NCBI GenBank assembly: GCA_937958285.1
Contig: CALFXQ010000187.1
Coordinates: forward strand, 1-18,389
Direction of reading: 5' to 3'
Origin: an uncultured Fusibacter sp.
GTDB lineage: Bacteria; Bacillota; Clostridia; Peptostreptococcales; Acidaminobacteraceae
DNA: 18,389 bases
Both the position numbers and the translations under genes were made by a program. A model generated the notes under the pieces. That model was not told the origin of the DNA, did no database searches, and saw only the letters and a list, made by a program, of their open reading frames with translations. Of this stretch, positions 6,213 through 13,079 are shown piece by piece; position 1 is the first letter of the stretch; the number at the start of each line of letters is the position of its first letter.

Positions 6213-8129
6213 ATGTTTGAAATTGCATGTCACCACATAACCAAGTATATGGGCACGCAACTGGTCTTAGAGGATTTGTCGTTTAATGTTTACGCTGGTG
6301 AACGTGTAGGCCTTGTAGGCTCTAATGGCAGTGGGAAAACCACCATTTTAAAATTGATAGCGGGAATTCTTCCACTTAAGAGATATCCTGGCTCTTGGAG
6401 CAAGGGCTACGACAATGGTATGATTGCAGTGCCCAAAGAGGCGAGACTAGCCTATCTCGATCAAATACCTGAGTATCCCTCCGAACTATCGGTGAAAGGT
6501 ATACTTTTAAAGGCGTTCGATGAAGCAATAGCTATAGAATTATCGATGCGAGCACTAGAGACAAAAATGGCGCAACCTGAATTGTCACCCGATGAACTCG
6601 AGCGGTTGATGGACCAATATCACCGGCTTCAGCTTTCCTTTGAATCTCTTGGTGGATACGAAATGCAAGAGAAATACTCAAAAATTTGTGCTGGCCTAGG
6701 GTTTTCAGATGTGTTTGTCGAAAAGTCTTTTGGCATGCTCAGTGGTGGTGAGCGCACGCGGGTAGAACTCGGCAAGATTTTAATGGATAAACCCGACATT
6801 CTCTTACTGGATGAGCCAACAAATCATTTGGATACACACGCAACAGAATGGCTCGAGCAATACTTGGCCAACTATCCTGGCATTGTGATTGTCGTTTCTC
6901 ACGACAGGTATTTTTTAGACCGCGCAATCAATAAAATTATAGAAATTGAAGACATGAAGGCGCAAGTGTTTAAGGGGAATTACACAGAATATGTGCGTCA
7001 AAAGGATGCGCAGGTAAGTGTGCTTTTGGATCAATTTAAAGAGCAGCAAAAGCAAATTAAACAGATGGAAAGCGCCATTAAGCAACTTAGAGATTGGGCG
7101 ATGCGCTCCGACAACAACAAGTTTTTCCAACGTGCTGCAAGCATACAAATTAAGCTCGACAAAATGGCGAAGATTAAGAAACCTATGCTAGAAAAACAAC
7201 ATATGCAGCTTGACCTTCAAGTGCAGTCGCGCTCGGGGAAGGAAGTCGTGCGTATCAGCGATCTAGAAATGGGATTTGGCAGCCAAATACTGTTTAAAGG
7301 GGCACAATTATTGGTGCGATACGGTGAGCGCGTGGCTTTGATAGGCCCAAATGGCAGTGGAAAGAGTACACTTTTTCAACTGCTTCTTGGGCAAGCTGTT
7401 CCTCAAAAGGGTGTAGCAGAACTTGGTCAAGGTGTGCTAACCGCTTATTTACCCCAGGAAGTTCAATTCGACAACGAAGGGGAATGCGCCTTGGAATGCT
7501 TCAGAAGCCAAGTGATTATGAATGAAGGCCAAGCTAGAAGTTATCTGGCCAAGTTCATGTTTTTTGGCAGTCGTGTATTTACCGCTGTTAACCGTCTGTC
7601 AGGTGGCGAGAGGATTCGCCTAAAACTTGCGATTATGCTCACAGAAGACATCAATCTATTGCTTCTCGATGAGCCTACGAACCATTTAGACATAGAATCT
7701 ATCGAGGCGCTAGAAGCAGCGCTAGACGATTACAAAGGGACACTCCTCTTTATTTCACACGATCGCTACTTTATCAACGAGATCGCTCAAAGAGTGGTGG
7801 CAATTGAGAATCTCCAATTGGGAGATTATCCAGGCACCTATGACAGCTATAAAGAAGTGATTAATAAGCGGCCACTGAAAGAGAGCAATGAGTCGACACG
7901 CGTTGAAAATACAGCTACATCGCGTAGACAAAAAGAGAAGCCAATCAAGACAAGGGATTTTGAAGCAGAAATACATCTACTCGAAGCGCGCATTTCAGAA
8001 ATTGACGATGCAATGCACATGCATGGTACAGATTATCTAAAGCTTCAAGAGCTTCAAGAGCATCGGAAAGAGGCCAGTCAAGCTCTGAATACACTTTGGT
8101 CAGAGTGGTCACAAGAGACAACCTCGTAG
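6213..8129 (+). CDS. ABC-F family ATP-binding protein (ribosome-associated; possible antibiotic-resistance type)
   Basis: A 638-residue soluble protein with two ABC ATPase domains and no membrane segment, the layout of ABC-F factors that bind the ribosomal E site. Domain 1 has Walker A GSNGSGKT (36-43), signature LSGGE (176-180) and Walker B LLLDEPTNHLD with Glu201. Domain 2 has Walker A GPNGSGKS (378-385), a second LSGGE and a second LLLDEPTNHLD. The charged linker at about 255-335 (QKQIKQMESAIKQLRDWAM, then FFQRAASIQIKLDKMAKIKKP) is the P-site tRNA interaction motif that sets function. The C-terminus (about 575-638) is Lys/Glu-rich and probably coiled coil. The linker style resembles clostridial resistance ABC-F proteins, but housekeeping types (Uup, YdiF-like) cannot be excluded. 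GGAAGTAGG precedes the ATG. It is monocistronic, bounded by terminators at 6052 and 8163; I see no convincing promoter in 6090-6212. Confidence 0.93.
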   Translation: MFEIACHHITKYMGTQLVLEDLSFNVYAGERVGLVGSNGSGKTTILKLIAGILPLKRYPGSWSKGYDNGMIAVPKEARLAYLDQIPEYPSELSVKGILLKAFDEAIAIELSMRALETKMAQPELSPDELERLMDQYHRLQLSFESLGGYEMQEKYSKICAGLGFSDVFVEKSFGMLSGGERTRVELGKILMDKPDILLLDEPTNHLDTHATEWLEQYLANYPGIVIVVSHDRYFLDRAINKIIEIEDMKAQVFKGNYTEYVRQKDAQVSVLLDQFKEQQKQIKQMESAIKQLRDWAMRSDNNKFFQRAASIQIKLDKMAKIKKPMLEKQHMQLDLQVQSRSGKEVVRISDLEMGFGSQILFKGAQLLVRYGERVALIGPNGSGKSTLFQLLLGQAVPQKGVAELGQGVLTAYLPQEVQFDNEGECALECFRSQVIMNEGQARSYLAKFMFFGSRVFTAVNRLSGGERIRLKLAIMLTEDINLLLLDEPTNHLDIESIEALEAALDDYKGTLLFISHDRYFINEIAQRVVAIENLQLGDYPGTYDSYKEVINKRPLKESNESTRVENTATSRRQKEKPIKTRDFEAEIHLLEARISEIDDAMHMHGTDYLKLQELQEHRKEASQALNTLWSEWSQETTS

Positions 8130-8162
8130 ACGGATATAGTGTAGAATAGCTTTATAAAAATG

Positions 8163-8188
8163 CCCCCCCTTAAAATAAGGGGGGGTTA
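8163..8188. terminator. Bidirectional terminator between convergent genes
   Basis: A 10-bp stem of seven C then TTA (8163-8172) pairs with TAA and seven G (8176-8185) around AAA. It lies between the ABC-F gene (plus) and the flavodiiron gene (minus). A/T-rich flanks on both sides (TTTATAAAAA upstream, TTAGTTATAATTTTA downstream) allow it to work in either direction, more convincingly for the minus-strand gene. Confidence 0.8.
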
Positions 8189-8217
8189 GTTATAATTTTA
8201 TATTCATTTACCTCTGT

Positions 8218-10818
8218 TTAGCCGTTGAGAATAATGTCTTCGACCATCTCTTTTAAGCTTGCTTGTTTTGCGACACCGCGAATCATGGTCAAGGATTTGC
8301 CAACTTCGCCTATGAGGATACCACCAGAGAAGTGATTATTGGTGAAGTACATTTTTTTGTAGATACCATTCTTCTCTTGAATATCGCCAACCTCTTTATA
8401 GCTATAGTGTGGATCTCTTCCAATATCGCCAATGGAAAAGACCTTCATGTGCATGCCGTTAAAGACATTAGCTGGAATAGTGGGCTTAAAGGTAAGATCA
8501 TCGCCAACTGCATTTGCTCCTGCTATCTTCCCTTGATCAATTGCCGCTGGCCAGATGCCATAAACTAGGCCACTGTGCTCAGTCACATCACCGCAAGCGA
8601 ATACATCGGTGACATTTGTACGCATATGATCATCTACAATAACACCGCGATTTGTGATGATTCCCGTGTTGTCGAATAAGTCGATACAAGGTTTAACGCC
8701 CGTAGAATAAACGACCATATCGCATGGAATAAATTCACCGTCGCTAAGTTGAACACCTTCTACTTTCTCTTTACCGACAATCGCGCTGGCAGCAACATCT
8801 TTAAAGAAGTCGACTTGAGCACGCTCGATGCCAGATTCGAAGATTGAGGAGGCATCTCTGTCGAGTTGGCGTGGAAGGGCTCTATCTTCTCTTTCTAGAA
8901 CAACGATCTCTAAACCTAAGTTCTTAAGTTCCCATGCAGCTTCGAGGCCCAGTAGACCTGCGCCGATCACAACACAGCGCTTGGCCGATTTTGCATAGTC
9001 TTTGATGGCATCTGCATCGTCGATACCCTTTAATGTAAAGACGCCAGTCTTATGAATATCTGTTACAGGGGGCGCCATGTTTTGCGAGCCATTAGCGAGT
9101 ATCAACTTGTCATACTGGCGCTTGCTGCCATCGCTAAGAAGCAATATTTTATTGGTGGTATCTATCTCTTCGACGCGGATTCCTAAAGTAACTGCGATTC
9201 GGTTGTCGTCGTACCAAGCTTGGTCGTGGAGGTAGAACATGTTTTCTTGATGAGAATTATTTAGGTAGTCGGACAACATGGGTCGGTAATAGCCTAAATG
9301 ACGCTCTGCAGTAATGATCTCGATAGATGCCTCTTGGTTTCTAAGTCTTGCTGCTTCTGCAGCAGATACACCAGCGGCAGAACCGCCAATTATAACGAGG
9401 TCTACTTTTAGTGTGGATACAAAAGTATTTGTCTCGACAGCGTAAACCTCGAATTGCTCGTGGGATGCACCGCAGGCAGGGCAAATATCTGGCGGCTCGA
9501 TGCCTTCAAATACTTCGTTACAAACGACACAACGCCAATACTGCGGTTCGCCTGTAACATCCATGCGCTTATGTCCATCTTCGATGCCCAATTCAAACAT
9601 GCCTTGTGGTTCTTTGCCAAGTAATTTTTCGCCAAAGCCATAGCCATATTCGTAGGCAGTGCGAAGTTCATCTTCTGAAGGCTTGAAGTTCACTCTAAGT
9701 CCAGGTGCAAAGAGCTTTAGGCGCAATGCTTTAAGTCGTCCATCGATATTTGGAACCCCTTCGCCCGACCAGCCGTACGAGCCGAATGCAGCTGCAAGTT
9801 TACGACCGTGCACAATTGGAGACATGTTCATTACAAGATCCCAGATTGGAGGTAAGGCATCGCCATTAATGGTCGGTGTACCAAAGAGCATACCGTCAGC
9901 CCATCTTATTTCTGTCATGACTTCTGTTTTGTCTGAATAGACCATATCGTACAGTTTGACGTCGATATCGCCTGAATCCGAAATTCCCTTGGCGATGCGA
10001 TGTGCGAGTTGTTCTGTGTAGCCATAAGCAGCAACATATGGAATGACGACAGTTTTCTTCGTGTTTGGGTTGACCTCAGTAGACCACTCTTTATAGATGT
10101 CGACTATTTGTCGTGGATTCTGATCGAGAACTGGTCCGTGACCAGGACAAATCATATCGAATGTCAGGTCTTCAATTTTATCGATAGCTGCCAAAACATG
10201 GGGTTTGAATGGCCCCATAATCATTGTGTAGTAGTAAAGCAAGGCTTTTTTGTAGTCCTTAAGCTGATCTGGTGACATCTTAGAAAATAACACATCGTCG
10301 AAGCTGTAGTGCGAGCCAAAGCTATCGCAGGTGATTAGTGTTTGATCCTCTGGGATGTAGGTATAAATGGAGTCAGGCCAGTGAAGGAAGGGTGCAGAGA
10401 TAAACTGCAAGGTTTTATCGCCCAGCGAAAGGGTTTTGCTAAAATCTACGATTTCGTAGTGGAATTCTCTGTTGGCAATGGCTTGCAGAAACTTGATCGC
10501 CGCAGCTGAGCCAACAATTTTCGCTTGAGGCGCATAGTCGAGCAGCTTTTCGATGGAACCAGCATGGTCTGGCTCTGTGTGATTTACCACAATGTAATCG
10601 ATGTCGGTGAGTGAAATTTCACTTTTTAGTTTTTCGAGATATTCGTCGAAGTACTTAACTTTGACGGTTTCAAAAATTGCCGTTTTTTCGCTGCCTTTAA
10701 CAACATAAGAATTATAAGTGGTACCAAATTCGGTTTCCATCACAATATCAAAAATTCTAAGGTTCGGATCTAATGACCCAATCCAAGTAATGCCATCTTT
10801 TAGTCTCAACTTTTGCAT
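8218..10818 (-). CDS. fdpF: Class F flavodiiron protein with rubredoxin and NADH:rubredoxin reductase domains
   Basis: An 866-residue cytoplasmic multidomain oxygen (or NO) reductase that should take electrons directly from NADH. Residues 1 to about 250 are a metallo-beta-lactamase-fold diiron domain with ligands His80, Glu82, Asp84 (HTEPDH), His146, Asp165 and His227. Residues about 255-400 are a flavodoxin FMN domain (YVAAYGYTEQLAHRIAKGI). Residues about 425-458 are a rubredoxin with Cys430, Cys433, Cys446 and Cys449. Residues about 470-866 are an FAD/NADH reductase (VIIGGSAAGVSAAEAAR, then VVIGAGLLGLEAAWEL). This order defines class F, known from clostridia, where it acts as a self-contained NADH:O2 oxidoreductase. 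All metal ligands are present. GGGAGGG precedes the ATG by six bases. It is divergent from the rubredoxin-PerR operon, and a PerR-type box overlies its predicted start site, so peroxide or oxygen induction is likely. Confidence 0.95.
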   Translation of the reverse strand: MQKLRLKDGITWIGSLDPNLRIFDIVMETEFGTTYNSYVVKGSEKTAIFETVKVKYFDEYLEKLKSEISLTDIDYIVVNHTEPDHAGSIEKLLDYAPQAKIVGSAAAIKFLQAIANREFHYEIVDFSKTLSLGDKTLQFISAPFLHWPDSIYTYIPEDQTLITCDSFGSHYSFDDVLFSKMSPDQLKDYKKALLYYYTMIMGPFKPHVLAAIDKIEDLTFDMICPGHGPVLDQNPRQIVDIYKEWSTEVNPNTKKTVVIPYVAAYGYTEQLAHRIAKGISDSGDIDVKLYDMVYSDKTEVMTEIRWADGMLFGTPTINGDALPPIWDLVMNMSPIVHGRKLAAAFGSYGWSGEGVPNIDGRLKALRLKLFAPGLRVNFKPSEDELRTAYEYGYGFGEKLLGKEPQGMFELGIEDGHKRMDVTGEPQYWRCVVCNEVFEGIEPPDICPACGASHEQFEVYAVETNTFVSTLKVDLVIIGGSAAGVSAAEAARLRNQEASIEIITAERHLGYYRPMLSDYLNNSHQENMFYLHDQAWYDDNRIAVTLGIRVEEIDTTNKILLLSDGSKRQYDKLILANGSQNMAPPVTDIHKTGVFTLKGIDDADAIKDYAKSAKRCVVIGAGLLGLEAAWELKNLGLEIVVLEREDRALPRQLDRDASSIFESGIERAQVDFFKDVAASAIVGKEKVEGVQLSDGEFIPCDMVVYSTGVKPCIDLFDNTGIITNRGVIVDDHMRTNVTDVFACGDVTEHSGLVYGIWPAAIDQGKIAGANAVGDDLTFKPTIPANVFNGMHMKVFSIGDIGRDPHYSYKEVGDIQEKNGIYKKMYFTNNHFSGGILIGEVGKSLTMIRGVAKQASLKEMVEDIILNG

Positions 10819-10852
10819 CTAGCCCTCCCAAGACAAAGTAGAAGATATAAAT

Positions 10853-10867
10853 TTGTAATGATTACAA
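10853..10867. promoter_or_regulatory. PerR-type box at the flavodiiron promoter
   Basis: TTGTAATGATTACAA is a perfect 7-1-7 inverted repeat, the architecture of PerR boxes in Firmicutes. It lies at about +3 to +17 of the minus-strand transcript predicted from the promoter at 10877-10905, a position suited to repression. A further GATTACA at 10871-10877 repeats the right half 11 bases away. A perR gene lies within 1 kb. Confidence 0.8.
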
Positions 10868-10876
10868 TTTGATTAC

Positions 10877-10905
10877 AGTGTATGCGATTGGTGGTTAATT
10901 GTCAA
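10877..10905 (-). promoter_or_regulatory. Main candidate promoter of the flavodiiron gene
   Basis: Reading the minus strand, TTGACA (10905-10900) is followed after 17 bases by TACACT (10882-10877), four of six for -10. Transcription would start near 10870, giving a leader of about 50 bases and placing the PerR-type box directly over the start. Confidence 0.7.
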
Positions 10906-10919
10906 TCACAACCATAAAA

Positions 10920-10949
10920 TTTATATCCTCTATTTTTCATTTCAATCAA
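10920..10949 (-). promoter_or_regulatory. Possible second flavodiiron promoter
   Basis: On the minus strand TTGATT (10949-10944) and TATAAA (10925-10920) are separated by 18 bases. This would start near 10912, upstream of the main candidate, with the Fur-type box just upstream of its -35. The region is A/T-rich, so chance matches are likely. Confidence 0.3.
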
Positions 10950-10965
10950 GTATTTTGAAGGCTTT

Positions 10966-10984
10966 GGCAATGATAATCATTATC
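10966..10984. promoter_or_regulatory. Fur-type iron box midway in the divergent control region
   Basis: GGCAATGATAATCATTATC matches the classical 19-bp Fur consensus at 17 of 19 positions; the mismatches are at the second and third bases. Its centre (about 10975) is about 105 bases from each predicted transcription start, so it does not overlap either main promoter. It could bind a Fur protein encoded elsewhere, or act as an auxiliary PerR site. Confidence 0.7.
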
Positions 10985-11044
10985 GTTTTGTGGTGTTTAC
11001 AATAAGAGACTAAGAACGAGATTTGTTATTTTTGGGTGAAGTTC

Positions 11045-11072
11045 TTGACTTTTTCTGGAGGTTTGCTATTAT
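11045..11072 (+). promoter_or_regulatory. Promoter of the rubredoxin-perR-dfx-ftn-rbr cluster
   Basis: TTGACT (11045-11050) and TATTAT (11067-11072) are separated by 16 bases, and the -10 is preceded by TGC, giving an extended -10. The start would be near 11079. The leader to the first ATG is about 140 bases and holds several weak hairpins, including TGGC-GTTTT-GCCA at 11179-11191. Confidence 0.75.
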
Positions 11073-11076
11073 AAAG

Positions 11077-11091
11077 ATGTAATCATTACAA
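11077..11091. promoter_or_regulatory. PerR-type box at the rubredoxin operon promoter
   Basis: ATGTAATCATTACAA is a 7-1-7 inverted repeat matching at six of seven pairs. It covers about -2 to +13 of the predicted transcript, mirroring the box at the divergent flavodiiron promoter. It suggests that PerR represses the operon carrying its own gene. Confidence 0.78.
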
Positions 11092-11219
11092 ATTGCATTT
11101 AATTACACTTTTCACTTTCTTATTCAGTAATTTTTAAAATTGTAGATTATGCATAGTGAAAAAGGGTAATGATACAAATGGCGTTTTGCCAAGACAATTC
11201 GAATACATAGGAGGATATT

Positions 11220-11378
11220 ATGCAAAAATACGTTTGTGTAGCTTGTGGTTATGAATACGATCCAACATTTGGTGATCCAGACGGCGGCGTTGCGCCAGGT
11301 ACATCCTTTGACGATATCCCAGAAGACTGGGTATGCCCACTTTGTGGCGTTGGCAAAGATATGTTTGAGCCAGCATAA
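11220..11378 (+). CDS. Rubredoxin, first copy
   Basis: A 52-residue small iron-sulfur electron carrier. The single iron is held by Cys6, Cys9, Cys39 and Cys42 (CVAC and CPLC), with the usual aromatic and glycine pattern (GYEYDP, DGGVAPGTSFDDIPEDWVCP). AGGAGG lies five bases before the ATG. It is the first gene after the PerR-controlled promoter. Rubredoxins donate electrons to rubrerythrin, desulfoferrodoxin and flavodiiron proteins, all encoded nearby; the flavodiiron protein here has its own rubredoxin domain, so the free rubredoxins probably serve the other two (inference). The second copy 51 bases downstream differs at only two residues (Thr16-Phe17 here). Confidence 0.97.
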   Translation: MQKYVCVACGYEYDPTFGDPDGGVAPGTSFDDIPEDWVCPLCGVGKDMFEPA

Positions 11379-11394
11379 GACAACATAAGACAAC
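11375..11394 (+). repeat. Perfect 10-bp tandem repeat at the end of the first rubredoxin
   Basis: ATAAGACAAC occurs twice head to tail (11375-11384 and 11385-11394). The first unit contains the TAA stop of the first rubredoxin; the second TAA is out of frame. It may be a slippage product in the spacer. Confidence 0.85.
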
Positions 11395-11429
11395 AACTAA
11401 ACCATTTATTCTTAAGGAGATAAAACGAC

Positions 11430-11588
11430 ATGCAAAAATATGTTTGCGTAGCTTGTGGCTATGAATACGATCCAGAAATCGGCGATCCAGATGGCGGCGT
11501 TGCACCAGGTACATCATTTGACGATATCCCAGAAGACTGGGTATGCCCACTTTGTGGTGTTGGCAAAGATATGTTTGAGCCTGCATAG
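11430..11588 (+). CDS. Rubredoxin, second copy
   Basis: A 52-residue rubredoxin with the same four iron ligands (Cys6, Cys9, Cys39, Cys42). It differs from the first copy only at residues 16-17, Glu-Ile instead of Thr-Phe, on the loop after YDP. AAGGAGA lies about ten bases before the ATG. It is 51 bases after the first copy and 19 before perR, without a terminator between, so all three are probably cotranscribed. Two copies may raise dosage or separate two partners; sequence cannot decide. Confidence 0.97.
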   Translation: MQKYVCVACGYEYDPEIGDPDGGVAPGTSFDDIPEDWVCPLCGVGKDMFEPA

Positions 11589-11607
11589 GCTTTAGAAAGA
11601 GTGTAAA

Positions 11608-12036
11608 ATGAAGCTTCGGATTGAAAACATCGGTGATTATCTGAAGAGCCACAATATTAAACCATCTTTTCAACGCATAAAGATCTTTGACTATCTCTAT
11701 CAGCATCCTACACACCCAACGGTAGACGAAATTTACAAAAGCCTCGTTGGAGAGATTCCAACACTTTCAAAGACGACGGTATATAATACATTGGGTTTAT
11801 TTGTCGAAAAAGACATTGCGCAGCTTATCACCATAGAAGAAAATGAAACGCGGTACGATGCAAATACCATGGTACATGGACACTTTAAGTGCGAGCATTG
11901 TGAAGCTGTCCACGACTTTGATTTGGATATACTCAACCTTGAATCTACTGCGTTAACCAATTTTCAAATTAATCAAAAGCATATCTATTTCAAGGGCATT
12001 TGCGATAAATGCCTAGCTAAAGATATAACACATTAA
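11608..12036 (+). CDS. perR: PerR, Fur-family peroxide-sensing repressor
   Basis: A 142-residue winged-helix metalloregulator. The DNA-binding domain is residues 1 to about 82 (HPTVDEIYKSL, then LSKTTVYNTLGLF). The regulatory metal site is complete: His36, Asp84 (RYD), His90 and His92 (VHGHFKC) and Asp103. These match B. subtilis PerR His37, Asp85, His91, His93 and Asp104, offset by one; Asp rather than Glu at the last position favours PerR over Fur. The structural zinc site is Cys95, Cys98, Cys132 and Cys135. In PerR, Fe-loaded protein is inactivated by oxidation of the two histidines equivalent to His36 and His90. It has only a weak binding site (AAAGAG) and no promoter of its own, so it is likely expressed from the rubredoxin promoter and autoregulated through the box at 11077. 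Confidence 0.93.
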   Translation: MKLRIENIGDYLKSHNIKPSFQRIKIFDYLYQHPTHPTVDEIYKSLVGEIPTLSKTTVYNTLGLFVEKDIAQLITIEENETRYDANTMVHGHFKCEHCEAVHDFDLDILNLESTALTNFQINQKHIYFKGICDKCLAKDITH

Positions 12037-12087
12037 AAAAATGAGGCTAAATCCTGTGTATAATCGCTCGAAGAGGCCTCTTTTTTT
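12035..12087 (+). terminator. Candidate intrinsic terminator or attenuator between perR and dfx
   Basis: GAGGC (12043-12047) can pair with GCCTC (12076-12080), extended by an A-run and a T-run of seven (12081-12087) after one mismatch. The right arm is also in a short palindrome AAGAGGCCTCTT (12071-12082). The loop is long, so efficiency is doubtful. It could make perR less expressed with the detoxification genes, or let partial read-through into dfx. A TATAAT at 12059-12064 has no good -35. Confidence 0.5.
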
Positions 12088-12121
12088 GAATAAAAAACAG
12101 AATAATCCTAGGAGGTCTTAC

Positions 12122-12496
12122 ATGGCTAAGCAATTAGACGTATTTAAATGTGAAGTATGTGGAAATATTGTGGAACTATTGCATGTGGGTGGCGGAGAAT
12201 TACACTGTTGTGGGCAGGCAATGACACATTTAGTGGAGAAAACAGCGGATCGTTCGACTGAGAAACATGTTCCTGTTATTGAAAAAGTAGATGGTGGCTA
12301 TCAAGTAACAGTTGGTACAACACTCCATCCAATGACTGATGAACATTTTATCGAATGGATTGAACTAATCGCTGACGATAAGGTCTACAGAGCATTTTTA
12401 AAGCCTGGTATGCAGCCAACGGCATTCTTTGCCGTGACAGCAGACAATGTGTCGGCTAGAGAGTACTGCAATTTACACGGTAACTGGCAGTCATAG
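12122..12496 (+). CDS. dfx: Desulfoferrodoxin (superoxide reductase with desulforedoxin domain)
   Basis: A 124-residue cytoplasmic enzyme that reduces superoxide to hydrogen peroxide without releasing oxygen. The N-terminal desulforedoxin domain holds centre I iron with Cys10, Cys13, Cys29 and Cys30. The C-terminal superoxide reductase domain holds the catalytic iron with His49, His69, His75, Cys116 and His119, preceded by Glu47 and Lys48. The numbering equals that I recall for the classical Desulfovibrio protein, so both centres are intact. The longer in-frame ATG at 12041 is rejected because AGGAGG (12110-12115) lies six bases before ATG 12122. Its electron donor is probably one of the upstream rubredoxins, and its product peroxide is the substrate of the downstream rubrerythrin. 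It is 19 bases from the ferritin gene. Confidence 0.96.
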   Translation: MAKQLDVFKCEVCGNIVELLHVGGGELHCCGQAMTHLVEKTADRSTEKHVPVIEKVDGGYQVTVGTTLHPMTDEHFIEWIELIADDKVYRAFLKPGMQPTAFFAVTADNVSAREYCNLHGNWQS

Positions 12497-12515
12497 TGAA
12501 AGAAGGAGGCTTAAA

Positions 12516-13025
12516 GTGATTAAAGAACGTTTAAATGATGCAATAAACAAGCAGATTAATGCGGAATTGTACTCTGCATATTTATACCTGTCAATGGCAG
12601 CGTATTTTGAAAGTCAGAGTCTTCCAGGATTCGCCAACTGGATGCGCGTACAATTCGAAGAAGAGCAGTTCCACGCATTAAAGTTTTATGGCTACGTCAA
12701 TGAGCGCAGCGGACGCGTGATTTTGGATGCTATCGATAAGCCTGAGACGGATTGGGAAAACATTGTAGCAGTCTTTGAAAATGTGTTGGCCCACGAAGAG
12801 CATGTCACGAGTTTAATCAATAACCTCATGACATTGGCAATCGAAGAACACGATTATGCCACAACTAATTTTCTTCAGTGGTTTGTTGGTGAGCAAGTTG
12901 AAGAAGAGGCCAATGTTCATTCACTCCTCGATCAACTTAAGCGAGTCAATGGTGAAGGTCATGCAATCCTAATGCTAGATCGTGAATTGGCAACAAGAGT
13001 GTTCACACCTCCTGTTGGAGAGTAG
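12516..13025 (+). CDS. ftnA: Non-heme bacterial ferritin
   Basis: A 169-residue four-helix iron-storage protein that assembles into a 24-subunit shell. Ferroxidase residues are at exactly the E. coli FtnA positions: Glu17, Tyr24, Glu50, His53, Glu94, Gln127 and Glu130. GTG 12516 is chosen because GAAGGAGG (12502-12509) lies six bases upstream; the longer open frame from 12447 would overlap dfx by 50 bases. By oxidising and storing ferrous iron it limits hydroxyl radical formation, which fits the neighbours. It is 19 bases after dfx and 54 before rubrerythrin, with no terminator between, consistent with one operon. Confidence 0.96.
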   Translation: MIKERLNDAINKQINAELYSAYLYLSMAAYFESQSLPGFANWMRVQFEEEQFHALKFYGYVNERSGRVILDAIDKPETDWENIVAVFENVLAHEEHVTSLINNLMTLAIEEHDYATTNFLQWFVGEQVEEEANVHSLLDQLKRVNGEGHAILMLDRELATRVFTPPVGE

Positions 13026-13079
13026 AAAGAATTGGATTACTAAAACACAAGAGATTTTTATATAAAAAGGAGATAACGC

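Larger units (their letters stand above)
11220..11588 (+). repeat. Tandem duplication of a rubredoxin gene
   Basis: Copies at 11220-11378 and 11430-11588 have the same length. I count 14 differences in 159 bases by eye (about 91% identity): four bases change residues 16 and 17, nine are synonymous and one is in the stop codon. The intergenic spacers do not obviously match. Confidence 0.93.

Noticed and set aside
8163..8185. C7/G7 tract resembling a CsoR-family operator
   Set aside because: It lies at the meeting point of two convergent genes and forms a terminator stem with an AAA loop. No promoter is nearby.
9659..9940. A 93-codon plus-strand open frame inside the flavodiiron gene
   Set aside because: It is antisense to the flavodoxin domain, without a ribosome binding site or recognisable motif.
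11218..11715. A 165-codon minus-strand open frame with internal repeats
   Set aside because: It is antisense to both rubredoxins and the start of perR. Its repeated peptide is just the reverse reading of the duplicated rubredoxin genes.
12041..12121. N-terminal extension of desulfoferrodoxin from ATG 12041
   Set aside because: The extra residues cover a terminator-like region and the AGGAGG site; the start at 12122 gives the canonical ligand numbering.
12447..12515. N-terminal extension of ferritin overlapping dfx
   Set aside because: A strong GGAGG precedes GTG 12516, and that start places all ferroxidase residues at the family positions.
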